Assembly: GCF_009938165.1 (NCBI RefSeq)
Contig: NZ_AP019649.1
Coordinates: 868,001-932,000, forward strand
Source: Vibrio taketomensis
GTDB lineage: Bacteria; Pseudomonadota; Gammaproteobacteria; Enterobacterales; Vibrionaceae
Direction: 5' to 3'
DNA: 64,000 bases
Made by a program: the position numbers and the translations under genes. The notes under the pieces are model-generated. The model saw only the letters and a program-made list of their open reading frames with translations, made no database searches and had not been told where the DNA came from. Shown here piece after piece: positions 1 to 9,347 of this stretch; the first letter of the stretch is position 1, and the number at the start of each line of letters is the position of its first letter.

Positions 1-917
1 CTGCACGTCGCGAACCAGACCAAGTGAAAATTCTGTCGGGTGTGTTTGAAGGCAAAACCACCGGTACGTCGATCGGATTGCTGATTGAAAATACCGATCA
101 ACGCTCTAAAGACTATTCTGATATCAAAGATAAATTCCGCCCGGGTCATGCGGATTACACTTACCACCAAAAATATGGCATTCGTGATTATCGTGGTGGC
201 GGCCGTTCGTCAGCACGAGAAACGGCGATGCGTGTCGCAGCTGGCGCGATTGCTAAGCAATACCTTAAACAAGAATTTGGTGTTGAAGTACGCGCATACT
301 TATCACAAATGGGTGATGTCGCGATCGATAAAGTGGATTGGAACGAAATCGAAAACAACCCGTTTTTTAGCCCAGATGCCGATAAAGTTGACGCTTTCGA
401 TCAGTTAATTCGGGATTTGAAAAAGCAGGGTGATTCTATCGGGGCCAAGATTCAAGTGGTGGCGACGAATGTACCTGTCGGTTTAGGTGAGCCAGTATTT
501 GACCGTTTAGATGCAGACATTGCGCATGCGCTAATGAGCATCAATGCGGTGAAAGGGGTGGAGATTGGTGATGGTTTCGATGTGGTGCAGCAAAAAGGCA
601 GCGAACATCGCGATACACTTTCACCACAAGGTTTTGGTAGTAACCACGCTGGTGGCATTTTAGGTGGTATTTCAACCGGGCAAGATATTGTGGCCAATAT
701 TGCGCTTAAACCAACCTCAAGTATTACCGTGCCGGGTGAAACCATCGACCGCCAAGGTCAACCGACTGAGCTGATTACTAAAGGCCGTCACGACCCATGT
801 GTGGGTATTCGCGCGGTGCCAATTGCTGAAGCAATGCTGGCGATTGTGGTAATGGATCATCTACTGCGCCATCGCGGACAAAACCATGGTGTAGCGACGG
901 AAACGCCCCATATCTAG
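1..917 (+). CDS. aroC: chorismate synthase AroC (5' end outside window)
   Basis: AroC converts 5-enolpyruvylshikimate-3-phosphate to chorismate using reduced FMN, the last common step of aromatic amino acid synthesis. The first complete codon is at position 3, and about 305 residues of a roughly 360-residue protein are present; the N-terminal 50-60 residues lie upstream of the window. Family signatures are visible: the RPGHADYTY stretch, the [18 protein letters not shown] motif, and a C-terminal [19 protein letters not shown] block. The GTG at 24 is an internal valine, not a start. A hairpin terminator follows directly. Identification is certain. Confidence 0.98.
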   Translation, partial: ARREPDQVKILSGVFEGKTTGTSIGLLIENTDQRSKDYSDIKDKFRPGHADYTYHQKYGIRDYRGGGRSSARETAMRVAAGAIAKQYLKQEFGVEVRAYLSQMGDVAIDKVDWNEIENNPFFSPDADKVDAFDQLIRDLKKQGDSIGAKIQVVATNVPVGLGEPVFDRLDADIAHALMSINAVKGVEIGDGFDVVQQKGSEHRDTLSPQGFGSNHAGGILGGISTGQDIVANIALKPTSSITVPGETIDRQGQPTELITKGRHDPCVGIRAVPIAEAMLAIVVMDHLLRHRGQNHGVATETPHI

Positions 918-940
918 AGTTAGCCTCTAAATAGATAAAT

Positions 941-970
941 AAAAAGCCAATCAAGAGATTGGCTTTTTTG
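941..970. terminator. bidirectional rho-independent terminator aroC / yicG-like gene
   Basis: The stem AAGCCAATC / GATTGGCTT has A-run and T-run flanks, so it can stop both aroC (+) and the convergent channel gene (-). Confidence 0.85.
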
Positions 971-995
971 ATCGTTTGGTCATGGATGTTGGTAA

Positions 996-1619
996 TTAAT
1001 GCAGTGGCTCATCCGCTTCTAGATTGAAAGACGGTAAGCGCCACTTAAAGCGCACTGCCGCCATACGCATCAGATAACCGACGATCAAAGTGACGATCGT
1101 TGCGGTAACATCATCAACGGCATACTCAAGTAGTACTAGATATAAACCGGAAGCCACCAGTGAAACCGAAGCATAGAGTTCTTGATGTAGCACTAGCGGG
1201 GTTTGACGACAAATTAGGTCACGTAGCAATCCACCGAAAACGCCAGTCACAAGCGCTGCCACCATACAAATCCCTGGGTGTAGGCTCATACCTAACGCCA
1301 CTTTAGTACCGATAATACTAAAGACAATTAGACCAAGCGCATCTAGGCGGATAAATAGGCCTTTGAACTTAATGACCCATTTAGCCAAGCCAGTTGTCAG
1401 TACCCCAGCAATACAGGTGATTGCAAGGTATTCAGGGTGTTTTACCCAACCTAATGGATAGTGCCCAAGTAGAATATCGCGCACGGTACCACCGCCGATA
1501 GCGGTCGCACTCGCAACGAGCATAACGCCAAACCAATCCATTTTACGGCGACCTGCGCTGAGCGCACCTGTCATCGCTTCTGCAGTAATACCAATAATGT
1601 ACAACACACTTAGCAGCAT
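996..1619 (-). CDS. YicG-like TRIC-family membrane protein (UPF0126)
   Basis: A 207-residue inner-membrane protein of the YicG/YadS family (formerly UPF0126, sometimes called glycine transporter). It is very hydrophobic, with about seven membrane segments built as two similar halves. Each half carries the family glycine-arginine-aspartate signature: AIGGGTVRDILLG near residue 40 and GVFGGLLRDLICRQ near residue 127. The N-terminus MLLSVLYIIGITAEAMTGAL closely resembles E. coli YicG. The family resembles trimeric intracellular cation channels, but the physiological substrate is not settled. It is a monocistronic gene convergent with aroC. The family assignment is firm; the transport role is inferred. 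Confidence 0.9.
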   Translation of the reverse strand: MLLSVLYIIGITAEAMTGALSAGRRKMDWFGVMLVASATAIGGGTVRDILLGHYPLGWVKHPEYLAITCIAGVLTTGLAKWVIKFKGLFIRLDALGLIVFSIIGTKVALGMSLHPGICMVAALVTGVFGGLLRDLICRQTPLVLHQELYASVSLVASGLYLVLLEYAVDDVTATIVTLIVGYLMRMAAVRFKWRLPSFNLEADEPLH

Positions 1620-1885
1620 AACGATTACTCTACTTAACTTGAAACGGGAGAGAAGAATCAGATGTGGCGATTAGAGTTGCCCCATCTTATAAAATAAGGC
1701 GTGAGTGTAGTGGTTTTAGATTGGAAAAACGAATGAGATTTGTTGGTGACGAAAACGATGTATGAATAAATTTTACTAATGACAAAGGTGAAATAGTCGA
1801 TATGAATAATCCAAACAAGGATTTTGCAATCCTCACTAAAAGTGCGAGAATGCGCGCGCTGTAACAGTTTTTATATCAAGCGACC

Positions 1886-2416
1886 ATGACACACAATTAC
1901 CAAGATCTCATCAATATCTTTAATGATACTTTTTACTCTAGCTTTAATACTAAGTTAGAGCTTGGCGGCGACGAGCCGATTTATCTACCGGCAGATGCCG
2001 AGATTGATTATCACCGTATTATTTTTGCACGTGGCTTTTATGCCTCGGCTTTGCATGAAATTGCACATTGGTGTGTGGCAGGTCCTGAGCGTCGCTTACT
2101 TGAAGATTTTGGTTACTGGTATGAGCCGGACGGTCGTACCGCTGAGGTACAAGCAGAGTTTGAAAAAGTTGAGATTCGTCCTCAGGCTTACGAATGGATT
2201 TTAGCCCTCAGTGCTGGTTTTCCTTTTAACGTCAGTTGTGACAATTTAAATGGTGATTTTGAGCCTGACCGCATTGCGTTTATGACTAAGGTTCACGCGG
2301 AAGTGATGTCGATTCTTGAGCAAGGTATTCCGCTTAGGGTGCAGATGTTATCTGATGCGATGCGTGCTTTTTACCGTGTTGCCCCACTGTCACCAGAACT
2401 CTTTGTCGTAAAATAG
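1886..2416 (+). CDS. epmC: elongation factor P hydroxylase EpmC
   Basis: EpmC (YfcM) hydroxylates the beta-lysyl-lysine on elongation factor P, the last step of the EpmA-EpmB-EpmC modification that helps EF-P relieve ribosome stalling at polyproline. The 176-residue length is typical. A metal-binding HEIAHW motif (H57, E58, H61) is visible, followed by the conserved GYWYEPDGRTAEVQ stretch. In enterobacteria yfcM lies between aroC and yfcL-mnmC-fabB. The same neighbourhood is kept here, but a two-gene insertion on the opposite strand separates epmC from yfcL. Confidence 0.95.
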   Translation: MTHNYQDLINIFNDTFYSSFNTKLELGGDEPIYLPADAEIDYHRIIFARGFYASALHEIAHWCVAGPERRLLEDFGYWYEPDGRTAEVQAEFEKVEIRPQAYEWILALSAGFPFNVSCDNLNGDFEPDRIAFMTKVHAEVMSILEQGIPLRVQMLSDAMRAFYRVAPLSPELFVVK

Positions 2417-2433
2417 TCTGGATTATTCAAATA

Positions 2434-2459
2434 AAAAGGCCCCAACAAAGGGGCCTTTT
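2434..2459. terminator. bidirectional terminator epmC / lipoprotein gene
   Basis: A perfect stem AAAAGGCCCC / GGGGCCTTTT with a 6-base loop lies between the convergent epmC and lipoprotein genes. Confidence 0.9.
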
Positions 2460-2473
2460 GTCGTTACGCGCTT

Positions 2474-2998
2474 TTAAGGGATAATCCAAGTGCTTTGGGC
2501 TTGATTATCATATTGCCACGTAAAAGTGAGTGGATTGCTGCCTGCCTCCATTGGCGTCACTTCAGCGATGAGTGACTGCTGGTGGTTAGGCAGCAGCAAT
2601 TCGAATTTTCCTATCCCGTCCCTAAGACTCGCTTTAACAAAGCATTGGTTGTAGTCAATGCTCCCTCCAGTATCCTCACAAATTACGATGAACGCATCTT
2701 TACCCGATAACTGTGGCAGTGCGACATCCACGGTTAGCTCGTAAGTGGAAGACAAATTGTTGCTCTGTGCAGTTGGCGCTGCAGCCGGTGCCGCATTTGC
2801 GGGAGCAGGAGCAGGAGGTGTTGGCACTGGTGTTGTCGCCACTGGCGCAGGGCTGGGAGTGGACGCGCTACTTGTCGTACTGGATGATGCGGGTGAACTC
2901 GCACTGGTATTGCTTGAACTATCATCTCCACCACCGCCACCACCACAGGCGGTGAGGATGAATGCTAGGCTAAGTGTTGCGATAATTTTGTTATACAT
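2474..2998 (-). CDS. predicted lipoprotein with Ser/Ala/Pro-rich linker
   Basis: No family was recognised for this 174-residue protein. The chosen ATG at 2998 has a strong AAGGAG Shine-Dalgarno sequence and opens a lipoprotein signal (MYNKIIATLSLAFILTAC) ending at a lipobox cysteine. A run of six glycines and two aspartates follows, then about 60 residues of Ser/Ala/Pro/Thr low complexity, then a compact C-terminal domain of about 75 residues (from SSTYELTVDVALPQLSGKDA) that looks beta-rich. The gene starts 16 bases after the stop of the LruC-domain gene and is probably co-transcribed with it. The mature protein is likely anchored in the outer membrane with the C-terminal domain on a flexible stalk. 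Partnership with the LruC protein is inferred from gene order only. Confidence 0.75.
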   Translation of the reverse strand: MYNKIIATLSLAFILTACGGGGGGDDSSSNTSASSPASSSTTSSASTPSPAPVATTPVPTPPAPAPANAAPAAAPTAQSNNLSSTYELTVDVALPQLSGKDAFIVICEDTGGSIDYNQCFVKASLRDGIGKFELLLPNHQQSLIAEVTPMEAGSNPLTFTWQYDNQAQSTWIIP

Positions 2999-3014
2999 GG
3001 TGTGCTCCTTAGCT

Positions 3015-5210
3015 CTAATCAAAGTAGATGTGGTTTTCATCAATATTGTCATTGGTGGTATCACTGTCTACGCGATTGTCTTTTTCTTCTTCCGTCGCGA
3101 TATACCAAGTTGGTGCAGTTTGCCCGGTTGGGTCAGCAGAAAAATCAGCAAAGTAGCGATACGCTTTTTCAATATTGACCTGCTCTAAAGGGTGCTTCCA
3201 AGTTAGCGGAATCTCGATTGCCCAAGGCTTACCGTCAGCGGTTTGGAAATGCGTTTCGTCGCCATCGCCCGCATCTACACCCGCAGAGCGGTAGCGTGTA
3301 TCGAACTTACTTGTTGGCGCTTTATTTTTAAGGTGAACTTCAAGACCTCGCTCTGGATAACCCCCACTAATTTGGTAACCAATATCGCCATAGTAGTGGC
3401 CTGGTGCTGCGAAGATGAATGGGTCGTAAGGGAATTGTGGCATTTGATCGTTCGCAATCGCATTACGCATAGTGACAGTCAGTTGCCAAGATGGACGATA
3501 GCTGGTGCCGCAGTTAGTTTGGGTGCGGAAGAAGGTGCAGCCTTCTGCTTCGCCAGGAACCGCAAGATCCCATAGATCGTCTTGGATGATAAATACTGCA
3601 TCGGTGGTGCCTGATTCCAAAACGGTTCGCTCCACGACCTCGCCGTTTATTTTGAGTTCGATTAACTCGTCTTTAATATCCGTTGGCGCTACTCCCGGTA
3701 GGCGAATAGCAAAGCCCGAGTGGTAGTCACCGCCTAATGCCGCAACTTGTCCCTCGAATTTAAGGCGAATTACCGAGCCATCCAGTTGATATTCGGTGAA
3801 TTTTACGTTCATGAGTACGTCGTTCATGTCGTAATCGCCGGCGATTGGGTATTGGTCTTCATAAGCAAAAGTCGTGAAATCGGCGCCGCTAGGGTAATTT
3901 TCGATCACCACGCCATCTTCAGTAATATCGACAAGATAGTCTTCTACCTCACCACTCGGAACACCGCCAGATGGACCAAGGTCTTGAATTTCACTTAATC
4001 GAAAGCGTGCCCATGTTTGACCAACTTGAGCCCATGGTGGAACACTAAAAAATATCGCTTGCTTGCCATCGGATACCGATACGTTGGTAATGATTTTCTC
4101 ATCCGCTTCAAAGCTACCATCGCCATCAAAATCAATCCAACCCGCTAACACGCTTGATGCGGTTGCACCGTTGACAGTTGCATCAATCTTAGAGGCTCGA
4201 CCAACTTGAATCGGTAGTGGAAACTCGATGCCATCTTCATCGTTAATCGCGGATGAAGCGTCGTCACTGTTGGGATACAGATAGGCTTCGGTTTCACCAT
4301 CGATGTTGCTACCGAGTATTAGAGAGGTAATGCCATGACGAGCACCAGAGTTGTCGTAAGAGGTGTTGTAGCTGTCAGGTGCATCGCCAAAGTCTGTATT
4401 TTCGCTTGCTTCGACCGGAGCGAGTGCACAGCGTGCACCATCATTGGAACTACTGGATGGTCCGTAAGCAAATAAGGATGCAGAAGACTGGTTGCCGTTG
4501 ATTGCTACCTTGAAAATAAAGCCATTACCGTTGTTACTGGCATAAAAGTTACCATCAACGTCGAAGTAAACAGCACCGAACGTCAAGCTGTAGCCAAGCT
4601 CGCTTTTATCGAGCAATTGATTGAGGCGAGTACTGGTGCCGGCATTGACATCAATTTGCCAAAGGTAGCCGGATGAATCGATGCTATAGGCGTAGCTATC
4701 ATTGGGGTGAAAGGCGATGTCAAAGATGCTTGGCGAACCGAATTGGGCTTTGGTCGCCACTTGGGTCATTTCTAAACTGTCGAGATCTATTTTATACAAG
4801 CCATTCGCAGGACGATAACCGTACCAAGCATTTTCATCTAGAGCGACATCACCGACGTAGATTGAAGTTGGTGCTCCCGCAGGTTTGGTCACTGAAAGTG
4901 CGTATTTAACAAAATCACTGTCGATTCGAGTTAATGAAGATGTGCCATAGTCCCAACCGTAAATAAAATTGTCGTGTTGACTGAATCCGACCGCATTGAT
5001 CTTGGCGTTGCCCAAAGTTGAATTCAGAGCTTGATAACTACCCAAGTCGATATTGACGCCGTAGGCAATCGGAGCGCTTGAAGGGCTTTGAATAAGAAAT
5101 GCTTCAGTTGGACAATCAGTAAATGGTTGTTGAGCATAGCTATTTGGCACAAAAACGCAGGCCGAAAATGCAGCTACAGTCGCACCTAATCTTAATTGGG
5201 TAGCAGACAT
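3015..5210 (-). CDS. secreted LruC-domain protein
   Basis: A 731-residue exported protein. An N-terminal signal peptide of about 26 residues ends near NSYA-QQ. Residues 45-270 read like a beta-propeller-type region with repeated tyrosine/aspartate-rich strands (YGWDYGTSSLTRID, WYGYRPANGLYKID). A GEVED-type region follows (DFGDAPDSYNTSYDN and later GEVEDYLVDI), a module common in large bacterial surface proteins. The C-terminal 290 residues match the LruC domain, with an acidic GDYDMNDVLMNVKF motif that could bind calcium. Domain names are from family knowledge; function is unknown, with surface or matrix binding a plausible guess. It heads a two-gene unit with the downstream lipoprotein and interrupts the otherwise conserved epmC-yfcL neighbourhood. 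Confidence 0.85.
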   Translation of the reverse strand: MSATQLRLGATVAAFSACVFVPNSYAQQPFTDCPTEAFLIQSPSSAPIAYGVNIDLGSYQALNSTLGNAKINAVGFSQHDNFIYGWDYGTSSLTRIDSDFVKYALSVTKPAGAPTSIYVGDVALDENAWYGYRPANGLYKIDLDSLEMTQVATKAQFGSPSIFDIAFHPNDSYAYSIDSSGYLWQIDVNAGTSTRLNQLLDKSELGYSLTFGAVYFDVDGNFYASNNGNGFIFKVAINGNQSSASLFAYGPSSSSNDGARCALAPVEASENTDFGDAPDSYNTSYDNSGARHGITSLILGSNIDGETEAYLYPNSDDASSAINDEDGIEFPLPIQVGRASKIDATVNGATASSVLAGWIDFDGDGSFEADEKIITNVSVSDGKQAIFFSVPPWAQVGQTWARFRLSEIQDLGPSGGVPSGEVEDYLVDITEDGVVIENYPSGADFTTFAYEDQYPIAGDYDMNDVLMNVKFTEYQLDGSVIRLKFEGQVAALGGDYHSGFAIRLPGVAPTDIKDELIELKINGEVVERTVLESGTTDAVFIIQDDLWDLAVPGEAEGCTFFRTQTNCGTSYRPSWQLTVTMRNAIANDQMPQFPYDPFIFAAPGHYYGDIGYQISGGYPERGLEVHLKNKAPTSKFDTRYRSAGVDAGDGDETHFQTADGKPWAIEIPLTWKHPLEQVNIEKAYRYFADFSADPTGQTAPTWYIATEEEKDNRVDSDTTNDNIDENHIYFD

Positions 5211-5364
5211 AGAAAACTCTCTGTTTTAATAGACGTAAACGGGTGGTTGCATAGTGTGTGCCAGATGTTAAAGCCCCGTGAAACATAGGGTTTGCGTTCA
5301 ATTTCGCAATGTGAGAAGCTTCAGCTTCCTTTTTGAGAATCAAACTGAATTGATTGAGTACGAC

Positions 5365-5628
5365 ATGATTATTGAATTTGAAGAAAAGCTACTCGAGCTG
5401 ATTGATGCGCGCATTGCCACCGCATCGGATGATGAATTATTCGCGGGTGGTTACTTGCGTGGTCACATTTCACTTTCGGCAGCATCATGTGAAGAAGAAG
5501 GCATCAATGATGTAGAAGAGCTGAAACAGCGCATTGTTGCTAGCCTCGATAAAGCTCGTACTGAGCTGGCACCAGCCGATCGCATGATTGTTAATGATCT
5601 ATGGAATGAATTAGTGAACAACGCTTAA
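5365..5628 (+). CDS. yfcL: YfcL family protein
   Basis: A small acidic cytoplasmic protein of 87 residues. The reading frame is open back to 5278, but the ATG at 5365 (MIIEFEEKLLELIDARI) matches the N-terminus of E. coli YfcL. The conserved SDDELFAGGYLRGHISLS block is present. In enterobacteria yfcL sits between epmC and mnmC, as here apart from the inserted pair. Its function is unknown; the constant link with epmC and mnmC suggests a translation-related role, which is inference. A GAG triplet is the only weak ribosome-binding signal. Confidence 0.88.
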   Translation: MIIEFEEKLLELIDARIATASDDELFAGGYLRGHISLSAASCEEEGINDVEELKQRIVASLDKARTELAPADRMIVNDLWNELVNNA

Positions 5629-5650
5629 TTATTGAGTTTGAATAGATTTG

Positions 5651-5676
5651 AAAGACCTCCCAATGGAGGTCTTTTT
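5651..5676. terminator. bidirectional terminator yfcL / mnmC
   Basis: The stem AAAGACCTCC / GGAGGTCTTT has a short loop and a following T-run, and lies between two convergent genes. Confidence 0.9.
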
Positions 5677-5683
5677 GGAGAAA

Positions 5684-7693
5684 TTATAATTCAGTGATGG
5701 CTTTGCCCTTGCGCAGCTTACGAATCCACATTCGGCTTGGGTCGATCTGTTCAAGTAAATCAACAGGCAGAGGTAGAGGATCGCCACAAATCTGCGAAGC
5801 TAAAACTTCGGCCATTAACGGCGCAGAGCTTAAACCACGAGAACCCAAACCAAGGAAGCAGAATAGGTTAGGGTGGTGTGGCGTAGTCGGCGCTTGTTCA
5901 ACATTGTTCGCAAGACCGGCATACGTTGTTTTAATTTGCTCAAAATCTCCAACGTTGCCGACAAAAGGTAAATGATCACGACTCACGCAACGGATCCCTT
6001 GGCGAGCTTGATTGCTTGAGGTATCCACATCGATTGGCCAAGTTTGGTTTGGCACACAATGGCGCAGTTTGTCACCATTATCTTGCTGGGCAATTGGGTC
6101 AAACACATAGTTTAGGTTGCTACGATCGTAACTCGCGCCAATACAGTGATGACCATTGTTTGGATTGACTGGCGTCATATAGCCATCATAACAAAGTACG
6201 GTTTTTAGTTGGGTGAGTGACGCTGTGGTTGGAATATGACTCACTTGACCTTTTACTTGACCAAGTGGAATAAATTGGCTTTGGCTAAAGCTCGCAAATT
6301 CATTGCCGTTGGCAATGATGACACAGTCGTGTTCGAACTGTTGGTCATTGCATTGCAGTTGCCAGATGGTTTCACTAAGTTCTAGTGCTTCTACTTTGTG
6401 TTCGAACTTGACTTCAAATAGAGAGTTTTTGCTTAGTTCCGCAATCAAACCTTGAGTGAGTTCAGCTGGGCATAGCCAGCCACCTAATGGGTAGTGCACG
6501 CTTGCCATATCAATCGGTAATCCAATGGTGTCACTGGTTTGATTGGCATCTAAAGCGTGGATCAATTGTGAGTCAAAATTGCCTTCAAGCATTTTATCGA
6601 GCTTAGCGCCCGATTTTTCATCCCATTTTAATTGAGTAACGCCACACCAATCATGGTCAAAGCTAAATTGCTCAGCGGCTTGGTCAACAAACTGACGAGC
6701 AAACAAGAACGCAGGTGCAAATACACGAGAGACGCCTTGATGTTCGCCATTAAGAAGGGGATATACCGCACCTTGGCGATTACCAGAGGCTCGCAAGGCT
6801 GCTTGTTCATCTTGACAATACAGGGTCACTTTTTGACCACGTTTCACTAACGTCTTTGCTAATGCAGCGCTGGCAATGCCACCACCGATAATGGCAATAT
6901 TTTGGTGCTGAGTGCTGGCGGTACGGTTAAACCATGGTTTGATGTTGGTATCGGTTTGACGCTCGGTTAAACGGCCGGCAATCATTTCACGTTTGGTGCC
7001 AAAGCCTTTGACTTTTTTCATTTCAAAGCCTGCTTCGATCAGCCCACGGCGCACAAATCCCGCCGCAGTAAAGGTCGCGCAGCTGCAATCTTGCTTGGCA
7101 AGCTTTGCCATGCCATTGAAGAGGTTTTGATTCCACATCTCTGGGTTTTTGCTCGGGGCAAAACCATCAAGGAACCACGCGTCCACCAAACCTTGTGCCG
7201 GAACAGGCACTTGAGGCATGCAATCTTTGATATCACCAAACCATAAATCAAGAGTGATGCTACCATCTGCCAGTACAATGCGATGGCACTCAGGCACGGC
7301 AATTGGATAATGGCGTTGCAACTGCTCGGCGTATTTAGCAAGCTCAGGCCAAGCTTGATGGGCTTTAACCAAATCGGCAGGGCTTAATGGGTACTTTTCA
7401 AAGCTGATAAAATGCAATTCTTTGAGCGAAGCATCTGGATTTTGCTCGCGAAACACTTCAAACCATTGCCATACAGCGAGGAAGTTAAGCCCGGTACCAA
7501 AGCCTGTTTCAGCAATCACAAAGCGGCGCTGGTCATAATCTTGCCATCTTTGTGGTAGATGATTCTGACTCAAGAAGACGTAACGCGTCTCTTCTAAGCC
7601 ATTTACGTTAGAAAAGTACACGTCATCGAATTGGTCTGAAACTGGCGTTCCCGCTTCGTTCCAGCCAAGTTGGGCATTGGTTATCGCAGTCAT
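5684..7693 (-). CDS. mnmC: bifunctional tRNA mnm5s2U34 biosynthesis protein MnmC
   Basis: MnmC finishes the wobble-uridine modification made by MnmE/MnmG. The C-terminal FAD domain removes carboxymethyl from cmnm5s2U, and the N-terminal domain methylates nm5s2U. The protein has 669 residues, the usual size. Residues 1-240 form the SAM methyltransferase domain (GFGTGLNFL near residue 65, then [13 protein letters not shown]). From about residue 267 a dinucleotide-binding [13 protein letters not shown] motif opens the FAD-dependent domain, which ends with [12 protein letters not shown]. It is divergent from fabB, as in many gamma-proteobacteria. Confidence 0.97.
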   Translation of the reverse strand: MTAITNAQLGWNEAGTPVSDQFDDVYFSNVNGLEETRYVFLSQNHLPQRWQDYDQRRFVIAETGFGTGLNFLAVWQWFEVFREQNPDASLKELHFISFEKYPLSPADLVKAHQAWPELAKYAEQLQRHYPIAVPECHRIVLADGSITLDLWFGDIKDCMPQVPVPAQGLVDAWFLDGFAPSKNPEMWNQNLFNGMAKLAKQDCSCATFTAAGFVRRGLIEAGFEMKKVKGFGTKREMIAGRLTERQTDTNIKPWFNRTASTQHQNIAIIGGGIASAALAKTLVKRGQKVTLYCQDEQAALRASGNRQGAVYPLLNGEHQGVSRVFAPAFLFARQFVDQAAEQFSFDHDWCGVTQLKWDEKSGAKLDKMLEGNFDSQLIHALDANQTSDTIGLPIDMASVHYPLGGWLCPAELTQGLIAELSKNSLFEVKFEHKVEALELSETIWQLQCNDQQFEHDCVIIANGNEFASFSQSQFIPLGQVKGQVSHIPTTASLTQLKTVLCYDGYMTPVNPNNGHHCIGASYDRSNLNYVFDPIAQQDNGDKLRHCVPNQTWPIDVDTSSNQARQGIRCVSRDHLPFVGNVGDFEQIKTTYAGLANNVEQAPTTPHHPNLFCFLGLGSRGLSSAPLMAEVLASQICGDPLPLPVDLLEQIDPSRMWIRKLRKGKAITEL

Positions 7694-7749
7694 AGTGTCT
7701 AATATATGTGATTATCGCCTATAAAGTTGGTCTGATTGTACGGTTTTAC

Positions 7750-7766
7750 AGGAAAGCTGACCACTT
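7750..7766 (+). promoter_or_regulatory. candidate FadR activator half-palindrome upstream of fabB
   Basis: The 17-mer AGGAAAGCTGACCACTT has a right half (ACCACTT) identical to the perfect FadR-like palindrome upstream of fadL in this window, with a degenerate left half. A TATTAT -10 lies at 7784-7789 without a clear -35. The site would therefore be centred near -38, where FadR activates fabA/fabB in E. coli. This is inference from motif and position. Confidence 0.35.
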
Positions 7767-7821
7767 CCATGGGTTAACTTAGTTATTATCTAGCGGTATT
7801 TTGATTTATAGGAATGTCATA

Positions 7822-9033
7822 ATGAAACGTGTCGTAATCACCGGTATGGGTATTGTTTCTAGTATCGGTAACAACGTTGAAGAAGTTCTAGCATCTCTTA
7901 AAGCGGGCAAATCTGGCATCTCTGCTTCTGAGCAGTTCAAAGAGAACGGCCTGCGTTCGCAGGTTTGGGGTGATCTAAAAATCAACCCAGCAGAGCATAT
8001 TGATCGCAAACAGATGCGTTTTATGGGTGATGCGGCTGCTTATGCATACCTATCAATGCAGCAAGCAATTGCAGATTCAGGTCTAACTGAAGACCAAGTA
8101 TCAAATGAAAGAACAGGTATTGTAGCGGGTTCTGGTGGTGCATCATCACTAAATCAAGCTGCAGCAGTCGATATTCTGCGTGAGAAAGGCGTTAAGCGTG
8201 TTGGTCCATACATGGTACCACGTACAATGTCTTCAACAGTGTCTGCGTGTCTAGCAACACCGTTTAAAATTCGCGGCGTAAACTACTCGATGAGTTCAGC
8301 GTGTGCGACTTCGGCACACTGTATTGGCCACGCAGCAGAGCTTATCCAACTGGGTAAACAAGACGTTGTTTTTGCTGGTGGTGGTGAAGAGCTAGATTGG
8401 ACATTGACTATGATGTTCGATGCTATGGGCGCACTGTCAACGAAATACAATGAAACACCAGAAAAAGCATCACGTACTTACGATGCAGACCGTGACGGTT
8501 TTGTTATCTCTGGTGGCGGCGGCATGATGGTGATTGAAGAGCTTGAACATGCTTTGGCTCGTGGCGCAAAAATCTACGGTGAAATCGTTGGTTACGGCGC
8601 AACATCAGATGGTTACGACATGGTTGCTCCATCAGGTGAAGGCGCAGTGCGTTGTATGAAGATGGCAATGCAAGAAGTTGACGTGATTGACTACGTAAAT
8701 ACGCACGGCACATCAACACCCGTTGGTGATGTGAAAGAACTTGGCGCGATTCAAGAAGTGTTCGGCGGTAACAGCCCTGCAATTTCTGCGACTAAAGCAA
8801 TGACTGGCCACGCATTGGGTGCGGCAGGTGTACATGAAGCGATTTACTCAACGCTAATGCTACACCACAACTTTATTGCGCCAAGCATCAACGTTGAAAA
8901 CCTAGACGAAGCGGCTCACGGTTTAGATATCGTGACTGAAACTCGTGAAGCAGAGCTAAACACTGTCATGTCAAACAGCTTTGGTTTTGGTGGTACTAAC
9001 GCAACGCTAGTGATCAAGAAGTATCAAGGTTAA
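7822..9033 (+). CDS. fabB: beta-ketoacyl-ACP synthase I FabB
   Basis: FabB catalyses condensation of acyl-ACP with malonyl-ACP and is required for unsaturated fatty acid elongation. The frame extends upstream to 7801, but the ATG at 7822 ([14 protein letters not shown]) matches the family, gives 403 residues and has an AGGA ribosome-binding site. The catalytic triad is present: C161 in SSACATS, H295 in NTHGTSTP and H330 in [10 protein letters not shown], together with the C-terminal [10 protein letters not shown] glycine-rich end. The 3'UTR of about 130 bases ends in a strong terminator and probably encodes a small RNA. Confidence 0.97.
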   Translation: MKRVVITGMGIVSSIGNNVEEVLASLKAGKSGISASEQFKENGLRSQVWGDLKINPAEHIDRKQMRFMGDAAAYAYLSMQQAIADSGLTEDQVSNERTGIVAGSGGASSLNQAAAVDILREKGVKRVGPYMVPRTMSSTVSACLATPFKIRGVNYSMSSACATSAHCIGHAAELIQLGKQDVVFAGGGEELDWTLTMMFDAMGALSTKYNETPEKASRTYDADRDGFVISGGGGMMVIEELEHALARGAKIYGEIVGYGATSDGYDMVAPSGEGAVRCMKMAMQEVDVIDYVNTHGTSTPVGDVKELGAIQEVFGGNSPAISATKAMTGHALGAAGVHEAIYSTLMLHHNFIAPSINVENLDEAAHGLDIVTETREAELNTVMSNSFGFGGTNATLVIKKYQG

Positions 9034-9084
9034 CTGATTTCGTTGGTGAGTTTGCTCGCTGACAACCCAGTTTCCAGAGCTTGA

Positions 9085-9191
9085 CCTGAGCCAACTGGCA
9101 ATGGTCGTACAGACGCAATATTTAGCCCAGGAGAGCGGACTAAATACTTTTGTTCTGGACCTTACCGGCCTCATATTGAGGCCGGTTTTTT
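9085..9191 (+). ncRNA. farS: FarS-like small RNA from the fabB 3'UTR
   Basis: In Vibrio cholerae an Hfq-dependent small RNA, FarS, is processed from the fabB 3'UTR and represses acyl-CoA dehydrogenase (fadE) mRNAs. The equivalent position here shows about 130 bases without an open frame after the fabB stop, ending in a strong rho-independent terminator with a long T-run, as expected for a 3'UTR-derived small RNA. The 5' end cannot be read from sequence; 9085 is a rough placement after an RNase E-type processing. No separate promoter was seen. The call rests on synteny and terminator form, not on a remembered FarS sequence. Confidence 0.55.
9164..9191 (+). terminator. terminator of fabB / FarS
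   Basis: A ten-pair perfect stem ACCGGCCTCA / TGAGGCCGGT with loop TAT is followed by TTTTTATTTT. Confidence 0.93.
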
Positions 9192-9347
9192 ATTTTCTAG
9201 ACTATCAAAAGTTATTTGATGGTGAATCCCGATGCAGATTTTGATGGTTTCACTCTGTTTGCGCTTGAAATAGGAGATGTGCAACGCTCGACAGCGAAAG
9301 ATGAATTTTGCACAATGCCATCAAACACCAACAAGATACGATGTGAA

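Noticed and set aside
9216..9347. N-terminal extension of PdxB
   Set aside because: Not part of the family; the ATG at 9348 matches known PdxB starts.
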